From contig JAAWCD010000002.1 in the NCBI GenBank assembly GCA_022793095.1, positions 77,037-122,554 of the forward strand: a stretch of 45,518 bases of DNA. The letters run 5' to 3'. Below the pieces are notes generated by a model, which was not told the origin of the DNA, did not search any database, and saw only the letters and a program-made list of their open reading frames with translations. This stretch comes from Oscillospiraceae bacterium (lineage in GTDB: Bacteria; Bacillota; Clostridia; Oscillospirales; Oscillospiraceae). Shown piece after piece: positions 7,568-16,202 of the stretch; within the stretch, counting starts at the first letter, position 1, and each line of letters starts with the position of its first letter. The position numbers were made by a program, and so were the translations under genes.

Positions 7568-7682
7568 TCTCCTTTCTTGCTTTTCTTGAAGGAAAAGTAA
7601 GCAAAAGAACTTTAAACGCCCCATTTATGCGAAAATGGCAAATTTGTTTAAAGTTTTTTGCACTTCTTTCAAGCAAAAGAAC
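7568..7682. repeat. palindromic AAAGAAC repeat, copy 4 (two halves)
   Basis: It fills the parA-parB gap: CTTTCTTGCTTTTCTTGAAG..., then CAAAAGAACTTTAAACG, and the inverted half GTTTAAAGTTTTTTGC...TTTCAAGCAAAAGAAC. Because parA and parB are usually cotranscribed, the element here probably sits inside an mRNA. Confidence 0.75.
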
Positions 7683-7684
7683 AA

Positions 7685-8443
7685 TTACGTATTTTTAGAA
7701 ATCACCTCTGCCGCCAGGGAAGTGTAAGCTTCCGTGCCACGGGAAAAGGGGTCATAGGCAGTCACGGGCTTTCCGTGGCTGGGCGCCTCAGAGAGGCGGA
7801 CATTCCGCGGAATGACTGTGGCGTAGACCTTGCCGGGGAAGTGGTGCTTGACCTCTTCCGCCACTTGAAGGGACAGGTTGGTGCGCCCATCATACATGGT
7901 CAGCAGCACGCCTTCCAGCTCCAGGCTGGGATTCAGGGACCGCTTGACAATGCGGATGGTGGTCAAAAGGTCGGAAAGCCCTTCCAGCGCGTAGTATTCG
8001 CACTGGACCGGAACAATCAGAGTGTCTGCCGCGCACAGGGCGTTCAGAGTTAGCAGCTCCAGGGAAGGGGGGCAGTCGATCAAAAGGAAGTCAAAATCAT
8101 CCTTAACCGGCTGCAGCGCGTTTTTAAGGAGATATTCCCGGCCCTCGATGCCCACCATTTCAATGCCCGCGCCGGACAGGGTTTTGTTGGAGGCGATGAG
8201 CTGGCCGTAAGGAGTTTTGACCAGCGCCCGTTTGACGTCCGCGCCGTTGATGAGAACGTCGTAAACGTTGGGGGAAACGGTACTCTTATCAACGCCCAGC
8301 CCAGAGGTTGAGTTGGCCTGAGGGTCAAAGTCGCAGATCAGGACCCGCTTCCCGGCAGACGTCAGAGCCGCGCCCAGATTGACGCAGGTGGTCGTTTTAC
8401 CTACGCCGCCCTTCTGATTTACAATTGCAATCGATTTAGCCAT
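7685..8443 (-). CDS. parA: Chromosome-partitioning ATPase ParA (Soj)
   Basis: 252 residues of the ParA/Soj family, an ATP-dependent DNA-binding switch that works with ParB in origin segregation and, in Bacillus-type cells, replication control. The deviant Walker A QKGGVGKTTTCVNLG is at residues 9-23, the switch DFDPQANSTSGLG near 38-50, LLIDCPPSLELLT near 119-131 and VPVQCEYYALEGLSDLL near 145-161. Length is typical. AGGTGA precedes the ATG, and a good sigma-A promoter lies about 60 bp upstream. Confidence 0.97.
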   Translation of the reverse strand: MAKSIAIVNQKGGVGKTTTCVNLGAALTSAGKRVLICDFDPQANSTSGLGVDKSTVSPNVYDVLINGADVKRALVKTPYGQLIASNKTLSGAGIEMVGIEGREYLLKNALQPVKDDFDFLLIDCPPSLELLTLNALCAADTLIVPVQCEYYALEGLSDLLTTIRIVKRSLNPSLELEGVLLTMYDGRTNLSLQVAEEVKHHFPGKVYATVIPRNVRLSEAPSHGKPVTAYDPFSRGTEAYTSLAAEVISKNT

Positions 8444-8501
8444 ATGTCACCTGCCGATGATAAAAGTAGTCCCTTTTTGGGTTGGCACAGGGACAAGTCT
8501 T

Positions 8502-8530
8502 ATTATAGATTCTCTCTTCCAAAAATGCAA
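8502..8530 (-). promoter_or_regulatory. Promoter of the parA-parB operon
   Basis: Minus-strand -35 TTGCAT (8525-8530), 17-bp spacer, perfect -10 TATAAT (8502-8507). The leader to the parA ATG is about 50 nt. Confidence 0.8.
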
Positions 8531-8574
8531 CAGTTTAAAGTTTTTTTGCCTCTTTTCTTTCGAGAAAAGAGGAG
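8531..8574. repeat. palindromic AAAGAAC repeat, copy 5 (half element)
   Basis: CAGTTTAAAGTTTTTTTGCC followed by the palindrome CTCTTTTCTTTCGAGAAAAGAG. It lies between the parA promoter and the noc terminator/parS palindrome. Confidence 0.8.
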
Positions 8575-8594
8575 AAAAAGGGAAGTGAAAAAGC

Positions 8595-8634
8595 GCAAGC
8601 CCCGAGTGTTTCACGTGAAACACTCGGGGCTTGC
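8595..8634 (-). terminator. parS: parS site 2 inside a 40-bp palindrome; terminator of noc
   Basis: The centre (8607-8622) is the perfect parS TGTTTCACGTGAAACA. The palindrome continues outward without mismatch through CTCGGGGCTTGC on one side and its complement on the other, giving 20-bp arms. On the minus strand, the direction of noc, the hairpin is followed by GCTTTTTCACTTCCCTTTT, as in an intrinsic terminator. One sequence thus seems to serve as ParB nucleation site and transcription terminator. Confidence 0.85.
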
Positions 8635-8673
8635 CTGAGAAAAGGGAGATAAAGAAGAAAGAGAGGGGAAAGA

Positions 8674-9498
8674 TCAAACTTGCTTGGGTGGTGCTTTGGG
8701 AATACGAATGGTCAGCAGGACCGCCTCGTCCGTATCCTCCCGGTCACATTGGGCATTCACGCCCGCGGACTGCATCAGATTCAGTCCCCGCGTGACCGTA
8801 TTGAGAAAGAGACGGACATCCTTGATGAGAACAACGGGCTTTTTGCGGACTGTGGGGGCAGTCGCTGGAGGGGAAAGGAGGCCCTCAATATATTCCTCCG
8901 TCTTGGCTACTGTGAGCTGTTGACTGGAGATATACTCAAAGACCTTCCACCGTTCGCCGTCGTCCTCCAGCCGGAGCAGAGCCCGGGCATGACGCTCGGA
9001 CAGTCCGGCGTCCAGCAGGGCGTTCAGCAGGTCGGGGGGAAGCCTGAGCAGCCGGAGCTTGTTGGCGACGGCAGACTGTGACTTGCCCACCCGGCGGGCG
9101 GCGTCCTCCTGGGAGAGGTGGTAGGTGGAGATAAGATTAGACAGGGCCTGAGCCTCTTCCACGAAGTCCAGATCCCGCCGCTGAAGATTCTCCACCAGGG
9201 CCAACAGAGAGGATTGTACATCCGTAGCCTGGACCAGGATGCAGGGGACATCCCGCAGTCCCGCCAGCTTCGCGGCCCGAAGCCGGCGTTCGCCGGAAAC
9301 CAATTCATAGCGGCCATCCATGCGCCGGACGGACAGGGGCTGCAAAATGCCGACTGCGCGGATGGAATCAGCCAGCTCGGCCATGCCTTCCGGTGCGAAA
9401 CGGGAGCGAGGCTGATTGGGATTAGGCATAATCTGTTCAACGGGGAGAAAAAGCACCCGAGCGCTCTCAAATAACCCGCGCCGGCGCAGCAGCGACAT
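8674..9498 (-). CDS. noc: Nucleoid occlusion protein Noc / second ParB-family protein
   Basis: 274 residues, ParB fold. The CTP-binding motifs SGERRLRAAKLAG and ENLQRRDLD and the helix-turn-helix QEDAARRVGKSQSAVANKLR are present. The wording QSAVANKLRLLRLP...ERHARALLRL is closer to Noc than to Spo0J, and the position upstream of parA matches the usual noc-soj-spo0J order. Noc prevents septum formation over the nucleoid by binding its own sites and the membrane. The N terminus (MSLLRRRGLFESARV) is short and basic and could be the membrane-touching helix. GGAGG lies 8 nt before the ATG. I saw no obvious Noc-binding site (TTTCCCGGGAAA-type) in the window. Confidence 0.88.
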   Translation of the reverse strand: MSLLRRRGLFESARVLFLPVEQIMPNPNQPRSRFAPEGMAELADSIRAVGILQPLSVRRMDGRYELVSGERRLRAAKLAGLRDVPCILVQATDVQSSLLALVENLQRRDLDFVEEAQALSNLISTYHLSQEDAARRVGKSQSAVANKLRLLRLPPDLLNALLDAGLSERHARALLRLEDDGERWKVFEYISSQQLTVAKTEEYIEGLLSPPATAPTVRKKPVVLIKDVRLFLNTVTRGLNLMQSAGVNAQCDREDTDEAVLLTIRIPKAPPKQV

Positions 9499-9587
9499 TC
9501 ACATTCCCTCCTTTCTGTGGACAAGCTTAGTTTACCACATTATTACAAGAAGAAAAGCAAACACTGTCGAGGGGGAAAAGATTTTTC

Positions 9588-9706
9588 AGTTCTTTTTCTT
9601 GGAAGAAAAAGAACCAAAAAGAACTTCAAACTACGTTCTACCGGCAGATTGGCAGTAGAACGTAGTTTGAAGTTCTTTTGCCTACTTTTCTTTCAAGAAA
9701 AGTAGG
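9588..9706. repeat. palindromic AAAGAAC repeat, copy 6 (complete, perfect inverted)
   Basis: The best-preserved copy. Outer hairpins TTCTTTTTCTTGGAAGAAAAA and CTACTTTTCTTTCAAGAAAAG flank an inner perfect inverted repeat with 25-bp arms (9617-9641 and 9655-9679) around a 13-nt loop. It abuts the stop codon of the GH13 gene and should fold strongly in RNA from either strand. Confidence 0.88.
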
Positions 9707-11560
9707 TTAGAGGCGGAGGCGGAAGAGGAGGGTGCCGGAGCAGGGGGGAAGGCGGAGGCGGAGCGCGCCGTCCCGGTTGCGCCAGTTCTTGCCGGAGAGC
9801 AGATCCACCGCGCCCATCCAGTCCAGCGTAAGAATGGCTTCCTCGTCTCCGGCGTTCATAGCGGCCAGCACCATGTCCCGGCCCAGCCGGCGGGTGAAGG
9901 CCAGAACATGGCCCTCCGCTTGAATGTATTCTATCGTGCCCTTGCGAAGACAGGGATTCCGTTTCCGCAGCTTCCCCAGCTTGGAGAACCACTGAATCAG
10001 ATCCTGATTCTCTTTGCCCCAGGGATAGCCTCTCCGGTTGAAGGGGTCCTCAAAGCCTTCCATCCCGGCCTCATCCCCATAGTAAACCGTAGGCGCGCCG
10101 GGGAAGGCGAACAGCAGCACAGCGCCAACCTTCAGACGGCGCAGGCCCAGTTCCCGCTGCTCTGGAGTCATGACAAAGCGGGAACGCCAGCCCTTGGTTT
10201 CGTCCATCTTGTCGCTTCCCACGCCCAAAAGAGTCAAAATCCGAAGCGTGTCGTGGGTGCCCAGAGAATTCATAGAGGAATAAAAGGCAAAGGGCGGATA
10301 ATTCTCCCGCAGCTGCTCCATCTCCCGGTAAAAGTTTTGCGCGTCGCCGCCCAGCAAAAAGGAAATAGCCGCGTTTCGGAAGGGATAGTTCATCAGTCCG
10401 TCCAGATGCCCGCCCAGCAGATGCTTCCGGCGCACGCCGTAGGCGATTTTGGTGGTGCCGTCCTCCCATACCTCACCGATGACCGCCGCGTTGGGCTTCT
10501 CCGCCCGCACTGCGGCACGAACGCCCTCCACAAAGTCGTCAGGCAGCTCGTCAGCCACATCCAGCCGCCAGCCGTCCGCGCCAGCCCGCAGCCAGCGCCG
10601 GACCACCGAGTCCGGACCGCCAAACATGAACCTGCGATAAGAAGGGTCGTGCTCATTGACTGCCGACAGGGAGTAGATCCCCCACCAGCTGTCATACTTG
10701 TGGGGCCACTGCTGGAAGTGGAACCAAGAGGAGTAAGGGGAGTCTGTGGACTGATAGGCCCCAACGTCAGGATAGCTTCCGTCCCCGTTAAAGTAGCGGC
10801 TGACAAAACCAGTGTGGTTGAATACCCCGTCCAGCATCACCCGCATGCCCCGCTTGTGGGCCTCGCTGCACAGACGGGAAAAATCCTCATTGGTGCCCAG
10901 CATGGGGTCGATTCTGCTGTAATCTCCCGTTCCGTAGCGGTGGTTTTCCGCCGCCTCAAAGATGGGACAAAAGTAGATAGTGGACACCCCAAGGTCCCGA
11001 AGATAATCCAGTTTCTCTTCCACACCCTTCAGGGAACCGCCGAAAAAGTCCCGGTTGCGGACCTCGCCGTGCTCATTGGGTTCAAATTGGGGCAGATCCT
11101 CCCAATTCTCGTGGACCCACCGGCCGCCTACCATCCCGGCGGGATCGGGCAGCTCTGTCCGGCGAAAACGGTCGGGAAAAATCTGATAGCACATTCCCTG
11201 ACCGAACCAATCAGGCACACGCTCCGTTCCGTCGTAGACAGTGAGCTGATACACCGGCGAGGTTTCCGTCCGGCCGTCCAGACCCTCCAGAGAAAAATGA
11301 TACCAGATCAGACCCACGTAGCCTTCCGTAAAAAGACTGCCCTCAAAGAGGTCCCGGCCCAGGGTGCGGCTTCGCCAGGTCATATCTACCTCCCGGACCC
11401 GGTTCTCCCAAAACTCAAATCGCGCGATCAGACGAACGCGGGAAAAACCCTCCTGACTGAGCGGACGAAGGGCAAAGCGTACCTGTGTGCCGCTGGTAAC
11501 AGCGCCGTAGGGCTGCTTGCAGTCCGGCTTCCACGGGTCGTAAACAGAGAGGTCAAACAT
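9707..11560 (-). CDS. GH13 alpha-glucan hydrolase (neopullulanase/cyclomaltodextrinase-like)
   Basis: 617 residues from the ATG preceded by GGGGGG. An N-terminal beta-sandwich of about 115 residues resembles the CBM34-type domain of cyclomaltodextrinases. The GH13 barrel follows with DGVFNHTG (region I), GWRLDVADE (nucleophile Asp), GEVWED (acid/base Glu) and LGTHDT (third acid). A C-terminal beta domain ends the protein. There is no signal peptide, so it probably hydrolyses maltodextrins or cyclodextrins in the cytoplasm. It follows the PBP2 gene on the same strand after a 133-bp gap with a hairpin, so it may be transcribed separately. Exact substrate preference cannot be read from sequence. 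Confidence 0.93.
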   Translation of the reverse strand: MFDLSVYDPWKPDCKQPYGAVTSGTQVRFALRPLSQEGFSRVRLIARFEFWENRVREVDMTWRSRTLGRDLFEGSLFTEGYVGLIWYHFSLEGLDGRTETSPVYQLTVYDGTERVPDWFGQGMCYQIFPDRFRRTELPDPAGMVGGRWVHENWEDLPQFEPNEHGEVRNRDFFGGSLKGVEEKLDYLRDLGVSTIYFCPIFEAAENHRYGTGDYSRIDPMLGTNEDFSRLCSEAHKRGMRVMLDGVFNHTGFVSRYFNGDGSYPDVGAYQSTDSPYSSWFHFQQWPHKYDSWWGIYSLSAVNEHDPSYRRFMFGGPDSVVRRWLRAGADGWRLDVADELPDDFVEGVRAAVRAEKPNAAVIGEVWEDGTTKIAYGVRRKHLLGGHLDGLMNYPFRNAAISFLLGGDAQNFYREMEQLRENYPPFAFYSSMNSLGTHDTLRILTLLGVGSDKMDETKGWRSRFVMTPEQRELGLRRLKVGAVLLFAFPGAPTVYYGDEAGMEGFEDPFNRRGYPWGKENQDLIQWFSKLGKLRKRNPCLRKGTIEYIQAEGHVLAFTRRLGRDMVLAAMNAGDEEAILTLDWMGAVDLLSGKNWRNRDGALRLRLPPCSGTLLFRLRL

Positions 11561-11670
11561 GATATTTCCCCCCAACATTCAGAATAGAGACACGCATCCT
11601 ATTTTAGTCCAGCAAAAGGATGAAAAACCATAAATACGATGGGTAAACAGGTTTTCAAAGGACAGCCTGC

Positions 11671-11699
11671 CCCTGAAAAAGTCGGGACTTTTATCAGGG
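11671..11699 (-). terminator. Hairpin at the 3' end of the PBP2 gene
   Basis: CCCTGA...AAAAGTC and GACTTTT...TCAGGG form an imperfect stem overlapping the stop codon. There is no long U-run after it, so it may be a weak terminator or mRNA-end stabiliser. Confidence 0.4.
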
Positions 11700-13922
11700 C
11701 AGCAGGGTGTTTTCCTGAACCGCCGTCTCCAAAGCGGCGTCAGCATTGAAATAGTAGCTGAGCACATCGGCGGCAATGGCGCCCAGCTCAGAGCCGGAGC
11801 CGCCGGACTCCACGGCAATGGCCATGACGACCTGAGGGTCGTCGTAGGGCGCGAAGCAGACAAACATAGCGTTGGAGTTTTCCTGACCGGCCACCTGAGA
11901 GGAGCCGGTCTTGGCGCCCACCTGAATCCCCTGCGCGGCCAAGCCGGTGAAATACCGGGCTACAGAGCCTTCGGTGGTCACCATGAGCATGCCCGCTTTG
12001 ACGGCCTCCACAGTGGAATCCTGCATTTCCACTGTGTTGAGCACTACAGGATCAAAGGTTTCGACGACCTCAGTGCCGTCGTTGCTCTTCACACTTTTGA
12101 GCATGTGGACCTGATTGTGGTTTCCGCCGTTGACCAGAGTGGAGACATAGTTCGCCATTTGCAGAGGCGTAAACTGATAGTCGCTCTGTCCGATGGCGGC
12201 ATAGAGCATATTGCCCCGATACCAGGTGGAGTTGAGAGAGGCGCTGTATTCCGGCCCGGCGATGACGCCGGAGTTCTCCGACATCTCAATGCCAGTCTTT
12301 TCGCCCAAGCCGAAAGCCCGGACATAGCTGTTCAGAATATCAATGCCTTCCCGGTCGTCCATTTCATCCAGCCGGACAATCGTGTCATAAAAGTAGTAGT
12401 TGCAGGAATCCCGGATGGCCTGGCTCACATTTACCCTGCCGTGGTATCCCCCAGCCTGCCGGTAAAGCCAGCATTTGGGGCGGGCGTCATAGTAGACATA
12501 AACGCCAAGGTCGTTGATCGTCTCCCGGGTGTTGATAACGCCCTCCTCCAGGCCGGCCACAGCGGTACACATTTTGAAGGTGGAGCCTGGCGCGTACCGG
12601 CCGGACATGGCACGGTTGAGCAGGGGATTGAGCTCGTCGTCCAGCAGAGCGTTGTACTCGGCTGTGTTCCCGTAGCTCTCCAGGCTGTAAGTGGGGTAGG
12701 AACCGGAGGCCAGCAGGCTGCCGTCCTTGGGGTTGAGCACCACCATGGCCGCGCCTCGGGAGCCCTCCAGCTGAGGCACGTACTGAGCCAGGGCGTCCTC
12801 CACTTTTTTTTGCAGGCCGTGGATGATGGTGAGTTCCACGGTCTGACCCGGCTCGGGCATTACATCGTAGGTCTCGTTGACCACCTTGCCCGAGGTGTTT
12901 GTCTCAATGGTGCGGACGCCGGGAGAGCCGTGAAGGTATTGTTCAAAGGCCTGCTCTACGCCGAAAATGCCCACAATATCATTCATATTGTAGCCCAGCT
13001 CCCGATATTCCGGCCAGTCCTCCCGCTGAATGGCGCCCACCCGGCCCAGCAGGTGGGCCATATAGTCAGTCTCATACTGCCGGACTGTGGCGGTGCTGAC
13101 CTTGATGCCGGGCAGCCCCTCTTCCTTCACACGGGAAATAAAATCAATGTCCACATCCTCGGCAAAGGTGTATTCGTAAATGACATCATTGGCCAGCAGA
13201 GCCAGCTGATAGTAGATGCCGGCCAAGGCGCGGGCGTCGTTGTCCGGCACCTCGGGGCCGATCTCATAGCGGTAGCGGAGCCAGGACAAAATGGTTTGAG
13301 CGGCCTCAGAAGCCTCAGCGGGGGTGTCAAAAATGTCCATAGCGTCCGCGATGGAGTGTTCCGAGCCGGATTCATCCTTCCATTTCAGCTGGCTGGAGGC
13401 GTTTTCCTTCAGCGCGTTGATGAGGGCGCCCAGTTGGGTGTAAGCTTCCTCTTCACGGCCGTGGTCGTTGGTGTACAGCACATAGAAGGGCGTGTAGCGA
13501 ACGGTGGTCCGGCCGGTAAAGCTGTCGGTTTCCGTCTCCGTCCGGGTGATTTGAAAGGGCGCTTCGGCGGTGATGTAAAGGTCGTCCCGCCAGGTGACGC
13601 CCTCCTCCCGGCAGATTTGAATCAGCCGCAGGAGGGTTTCATTCTGCTCGGCCTGGGTGCCCATAAGGGATCGGTCCAAAGTGACCTGCTGGGTCTGCCG
13701 GTTGCCGATGAGTACCTGACCCCGGCTGTCGGTGACAATGCCGCGGGCGGCGGGAACGGTCTCCTGCTTGGCCACCCGGCGCTGAGAGGCCTCCCGGTAG
13801 GAGGAGCCCATGACAATTTGATTTTGGTAGAGAATCCCGCCGAACAGCGCCAAAAAGAACGCCAGCAAAAGCGCGATGACATAGATTCTCCGCCGGAGCC
13901 TTCTTTCCGCTTTGTCTTCCAA
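11694..13922 (-). CDS. mrdA: Penicillin-binding protein 2 (elongasome transpeptidase)
   Basis: A 742-residue class B PBP that cross-links peptidoglycan with RodA/MreC during side-wall growth. An N-terminal anchor helix sits at about residues 13-31 and the pedestal domain begins at AARGIVTDSRGQVL. An insertion-rich stretch covers about 100-290. The transpeptidase domain has the nucleophile in PGSTFK (near residue 434), the SCN motif near 490 and KTGSSQ near 665. The start codon is TTG (GGAGG 7 nt upstream); no ATG in frame fits. The order mreC-mreD-PBP2 is classical and supports mrdA. A long repeat element separates it from mreD. Confidence 0.95.
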   Translation of the reverse strand: MEDKAERRLRRRIYVIALLLAFFLALFGGILYQNQIVMGSSYREASQRRVAKQETVPAARGIVTDSRGQVLIGNRQTQQVTLDRSLMGTQAEQNETLLRLIQICREEGVTWRDDLYITAEAPFQITRTETETDSFTGRTTVRYTPFYVLYTNDHGREEEAYTQLGALINALKENASSQLKWKDESGSEHSIADAMDIFDTPAEASEAAQTILSWLRYRYEIGPEVPDNDARALAGIYYQLALLANDVIYEYTFAEDVDIDFISRVKEEGLPGIKVSTATVRQYETDYMAHLLGRVGAIQREDWPEYRELGYNMNDIVGIFGVEQAFEQYLHGSPGVRTIETNTSGKVVNETYDVMPEPGQTVELTIIHGLQKKVEDALAQYVPQLEGSRGAAMVVLNPKDGSLLASGSYPTYSLESYGNTAEYNALLDDELNPLLNRAMSGRYAPGSTFKMCTAVAGLEEGVINTRETINDLGVYVYYDARPKCWLYRQAGGYHGRVNVSQAIRDSCNYYFYDTIVRLDEMDDREGIDILNSYVRAFGLGEKTGIEMSENSGVIAGPEYSASLNSTWYRGNMLYAAIGQSDYQFTPLQMANYVSTLVNGGNHNQVHMLKSVKSNDGTEVVETFDPVVLNTVEMQDSTVEAVKAGMLMVTTEGSVARYFTGLAAQGIQVGAKTGSSQVAGQENSNAMFVCFAPYDDPQVVMAIAVESGGSGSELGAIAADVLSYYFNADAALETAVQENTLLP

Positions 13923-13940
13923 GGGATAACCTCCATTTCT

Positions 13941-14056
13941 GTTCTTTTTCTTGAAAGAAAAAGAACCAAAAAGAACTTCAAATTGTGGTTGCTTGCAGAA
14001 TGTTACGGTAGAATCAGTTTAAAGTTCTTTTGCTTCTTTTCTTTCAAGAAAAGAAG
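13941..14056. repeat. palindromic AAAGAAC repeat, copy 7 (complete)
   Basis: Left half GTTCTTTTTCTTGAAAGAAA...CAAAAAGAACTTCAAA, right half CAGTTTAAAGTTCTTTTG...CTTTCAAGAAAAGAAG. It occupies the mreD-mrdA gap inside what should be one operon. Confidence 0.85.
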
Positions 14057-14063
14057 AGAAAAA

Positions 14064-14573
14064 CTAAGCCAGCCGGTCGCCGCCCACCCGGCGGTAGACG
14101 GAGCGAAAGATGAGGTAGACCGGCAGGACGAGGATGAGGGAGTAAAGGACCTCCGGCAGGGCGATGCGAAGAAGTCCCTCCAGAGGGGCCCCGCCTAAAA
14201 GACGCCATAAAACCCGCACACCGTCCAGCCCTGCCAGGGCCAGCACGGAACAGATGTAGCCGCCCATCAGGGTGGCGTTGAAGGCGTACTGGGTGGTAAT
14301 GCCGGAAAAGAGGCCGATCAGCGTACAGGCCACCGTCATGCCGCCGTTGGTGTGGAGGTACATCGCGTCACAGAAAGCGCCTGCGGCAATGCCGAAGGCC
14401 GCGCCTGCGGTGGAGCCCTCAAAAACGCCCACCATCACCACAGCCAGGGGAGCCATAATGGGGATGACTCCGTAAATGGGAAACCGGGCGAAAACCAGAT
14501 TTTCCAGCCCGGCCACCAACAAGAAAGCCAGAGCGTAGCTGCACCATTTGATGAACTTGTCCCGCTGGGTCAA
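14064..14573 (-). CDS. mreD: Rod-shape protein MreD
   Basis: 169 residues with five to six membrane segments (for example ALAFLLVAGLENLVF and VLYSLILVLPVYLIF), placed between mreC and the PBP2 gene as in most rod-shaped Firmicutes. MreD is a membrane partner of MreC in the elongation complex and also serves as an ECF-like fold scaffold. Sequence similarity in this family is low, so the call rests on length, topology and context. The start codon is TTG with GGGAG upstream; the PBP2 gene also starts with TTG. Confidence 0.9.
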   Translation of the reverse strand: MTQRDKFIKWCSYALAFLLVAGLENLVFARFPIYGVIPIMAPLAVVMVGVFEGSTAGAAFGIAAGAFCDAMYLHTNGGMTVACTLIGLFSGITTQYAFNATLMGGYICSVLALAGLDGVRVLWRLLGGAPLEGLLRIALPEVLYSLILVLPVYLIFRSVYRRVGGDRLA

Positions 14574-14590
14574 GAAAGATCACTCCCTTT

Positions 14591-14650
14591 CTTCTTTTCC
14601 TAAAAGGCGGAGTCCATCCGGGCAAAGCCGGAAAAGAAGCAAACGAACTT
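14591..14650. repeat. palindromic repeat, variant with GGAGTCCATCCGGGC insert (copy 8)
   Basis: CTTCTTTTCC...GGCGGAGTCCATCCGGGCAA...GGAAAAGAAGCAAACGAAC. The middle segment is shared with the copy at 17.1 kb, so these two form a sub-family. It lies between mreC and mreD. Confidence 0.75.
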
Positions 14651-14688
14651 CATGCCCTTGGCTGAAGCCGCTCCGCATGGGAGGGCAG

Positions 14689-15531
14689 TCACTCCACAAT
14701 GTCAAAGCTCTTGATGATGAACACCTGAGTGAGGCTTTTCAGGTCTGCTGCCGGGGTGAGCACGGCATAACGGGACATACCCGATTCCTCCGTCCGCACC
14801 TCGTCCACGGTCCCAACCATCAGGCGGGGAGGATACACGCCCCCCTTGCCGGAGGTGAGCACCACGTCGCCGGAAATGAGCTGATCGTTATCGGGAAGAT
14901 AGCTCAGCTTGAGCTTTCCCTCCGGCATCAGGCCGAAATCCCCTTCGAGAATGGCCGCGTTGTCCGTGCGGAAAATAAGAGCGCCCATCTCCAGCTCCGG
15001 ATCCAGGAGGGTAGTCACAGAGCACCAGTTGACGCCCACCTCGGACACAACGCCCACCAGGTTGCCCTGAGAGTCAATCACGCAGTCGCCGGCCTCCACA
15101 TCGTGAATGGATCCCTTGGACAGGGTGAGGGAGGATTCCCAGCTGGTGGCGGAGCGGGACAGGATAGTGGCGGATTCCAAAGAGAATTCCCGCCGCTTTT
15201 CCCGCAGCTCCAGCAGGTTCCGCAGCTCCTCATTTTCCTTGCTGTCCGAGACAGCCTCACGGGCCTCCCGCTGAAGCCGGGCATTTTCCTCCCGCAGCCG
15301 CTGATTTTCCTCCACCAGAGCGTCATAATTGGCGGAGCGGTTGTATTGGTCCTGAATCCAGACCGCCACCGTGCTGACGCCGGCCCGCAGGGGTGCGGCA
15401 ATGACGCCCAGGGCATTGCCCAGCAGCGTCGGAGCTGCCGGCATGAGGGCGGAGGCTATGGCCACCACCGCCGCCAGCAGTACCGCCGCAATGAGCAGCA
15501 AAATTCCATTGTGGCGCAGAAAATCTTTCAC
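14689..15531 (-). CDS. mreC: Rod-shape-determining protein MreC
   Basis: 280 residues from a GTG with CGGAG upstream; an in-frame TTG 10 codons earlier lacks a ribosome site. A single membrane helix spans about residues 9-30. A coiled coil follows at about 70-115 (ENQRLREENARLQREAREA), then the beta-barrel MreC core with SWESSLTLSKGSIHDVEAGD and LLDPELEMGALI. MreC is an extracellular scaffold that activates PBP2 and RodA. maf lies upstream and mreD downstream. MreB is not adjacent in this window. Confidence 0.94.
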   Translation of the reverse strand: MKDFLRHNGILLLIAAVLLAAVVAIASALMPAAPTLLGNALGVIAAPLRAGVSTVAVWIQDQYNRSANYDALVEENQRLREENARLQREAREAVSDSKENEELRNLLELREKRREFSLESATILSRSATSWESSLTLSKGSIHDVEAGDCVIDSQGNLVGVVSEVGVNWCSVTTLLDPELEMGALIFRTDNAAILEGDFGLMPEGKLKLSYLPDNDQLISGDVVLTSGKGGVYPPRLMVGTVDEVRTEESGMSRYAVLTPAADLKSLTQVFIIKSFDIVE

Positions 15532-15624
15532 AAAGGGACACTCCGTTTCATAGGAAAACAAACAGGCAAAATAGTGCTTATCTGTTCATATCTCAGGGTG
15601 TGCCAAGAGATGCTGAACAGGTTC

Positions 15625-16200
15625 TTAGAGGAGCTTTACGCCCAGCCTGGCCAGAATCCGGCCCAAGCGGCAGATGGGCAGGCCGACCACATTGTAATAA
15701 TCTCCGTCAATCCGCTCTACCAGCAGACTGCCCCGGCCCTGAATACCGTAAGCCCCGGCCTTGTCCATGGGTTCCCCAGTGGCAAGGTAGCCTTCAATCT
15801 CTTTTCCGCTCAGCTCCCGGAAGTAAACCGAGGTACACTCGTGCTCCACAATCCGCTTTTCGTCCTGGTAAACCGCCAGCCCGGTGTAAACCTGATGCCG
15901 GACTCCGGACAAAAGGGAGAGCATCTGAAAGGCGTCCAAATTGTCCCTTGGCTTGCCCAAAACCGTGCCCTCCAGGGCGACAATGGTGTCGGCGGCAATC
16001 ACAATTTCGCCTGGACGGGCCTTTGAAAAGACCGCGTCCGCCTTTCGGGCGGACAGCCGCCGGACCACCTGCTCAGGCGGAAGGTTTTCCTCCAGCTCCT
16101 CGCTGGCGTGGGACTCCACCACAGTAAAGTCCTCAATGCCCATCCGGCGCAGAAGCTCCTGCCGCCGGGGAGATTTGGAAGCCAGTATGATGTCCGCCAA
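15625..16200 (-). CDS. maf: Maf-like nucleotide pyrophosphatase
   Basis: 191 residues matching Maf, which hydrolyses non-canonical or excess nucleoside triphosphates (dTTP/UTP or m7GTP type). The start ILASKSPRRQELLRRMGI is diagnostic, with AADTIVALEGTVLGKP near residue 69 and SLLSGVRHQVYTGLAV near 96. YLATGEPMDKAGAYGIQGRG carries the conserved catalytic region. Its usual neighbourhood upstream of mreCD is preserved. Its ATG follows the preceding gene almost directly. Confidence 0.96.
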   Translation of the reverse strand: MADIILASKSPRRQELLRRMGIEDFTVVESHASEELEENLPPEQVVRRLSARKADAVFSKARPGEIVIAADTIVALEGTVLGKPRDNLDAFQMLSLLSGVRHQVYTGLAVYQDEKRIVEHECTSVYFRELSGKEIEGYLATGEPMDKAGAYGIQGRGSLLVERIDGDYYNVVGLPICRLGRILARLGVKLL

Positions 16201-16202
16201 TG

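Noticed and set aside
9908-11587. 559-residue plus-strand frame
   Set aside because: Antisense to the GH13 gene, which carries all catalytic motifs.
12105-14198. 697-residue plus-strand frame over the PBP2 gene
   Set aside because: A shadow frame of the GC-rich PBP2 and mreD genes; it has no domain and its end runs through a repeat.
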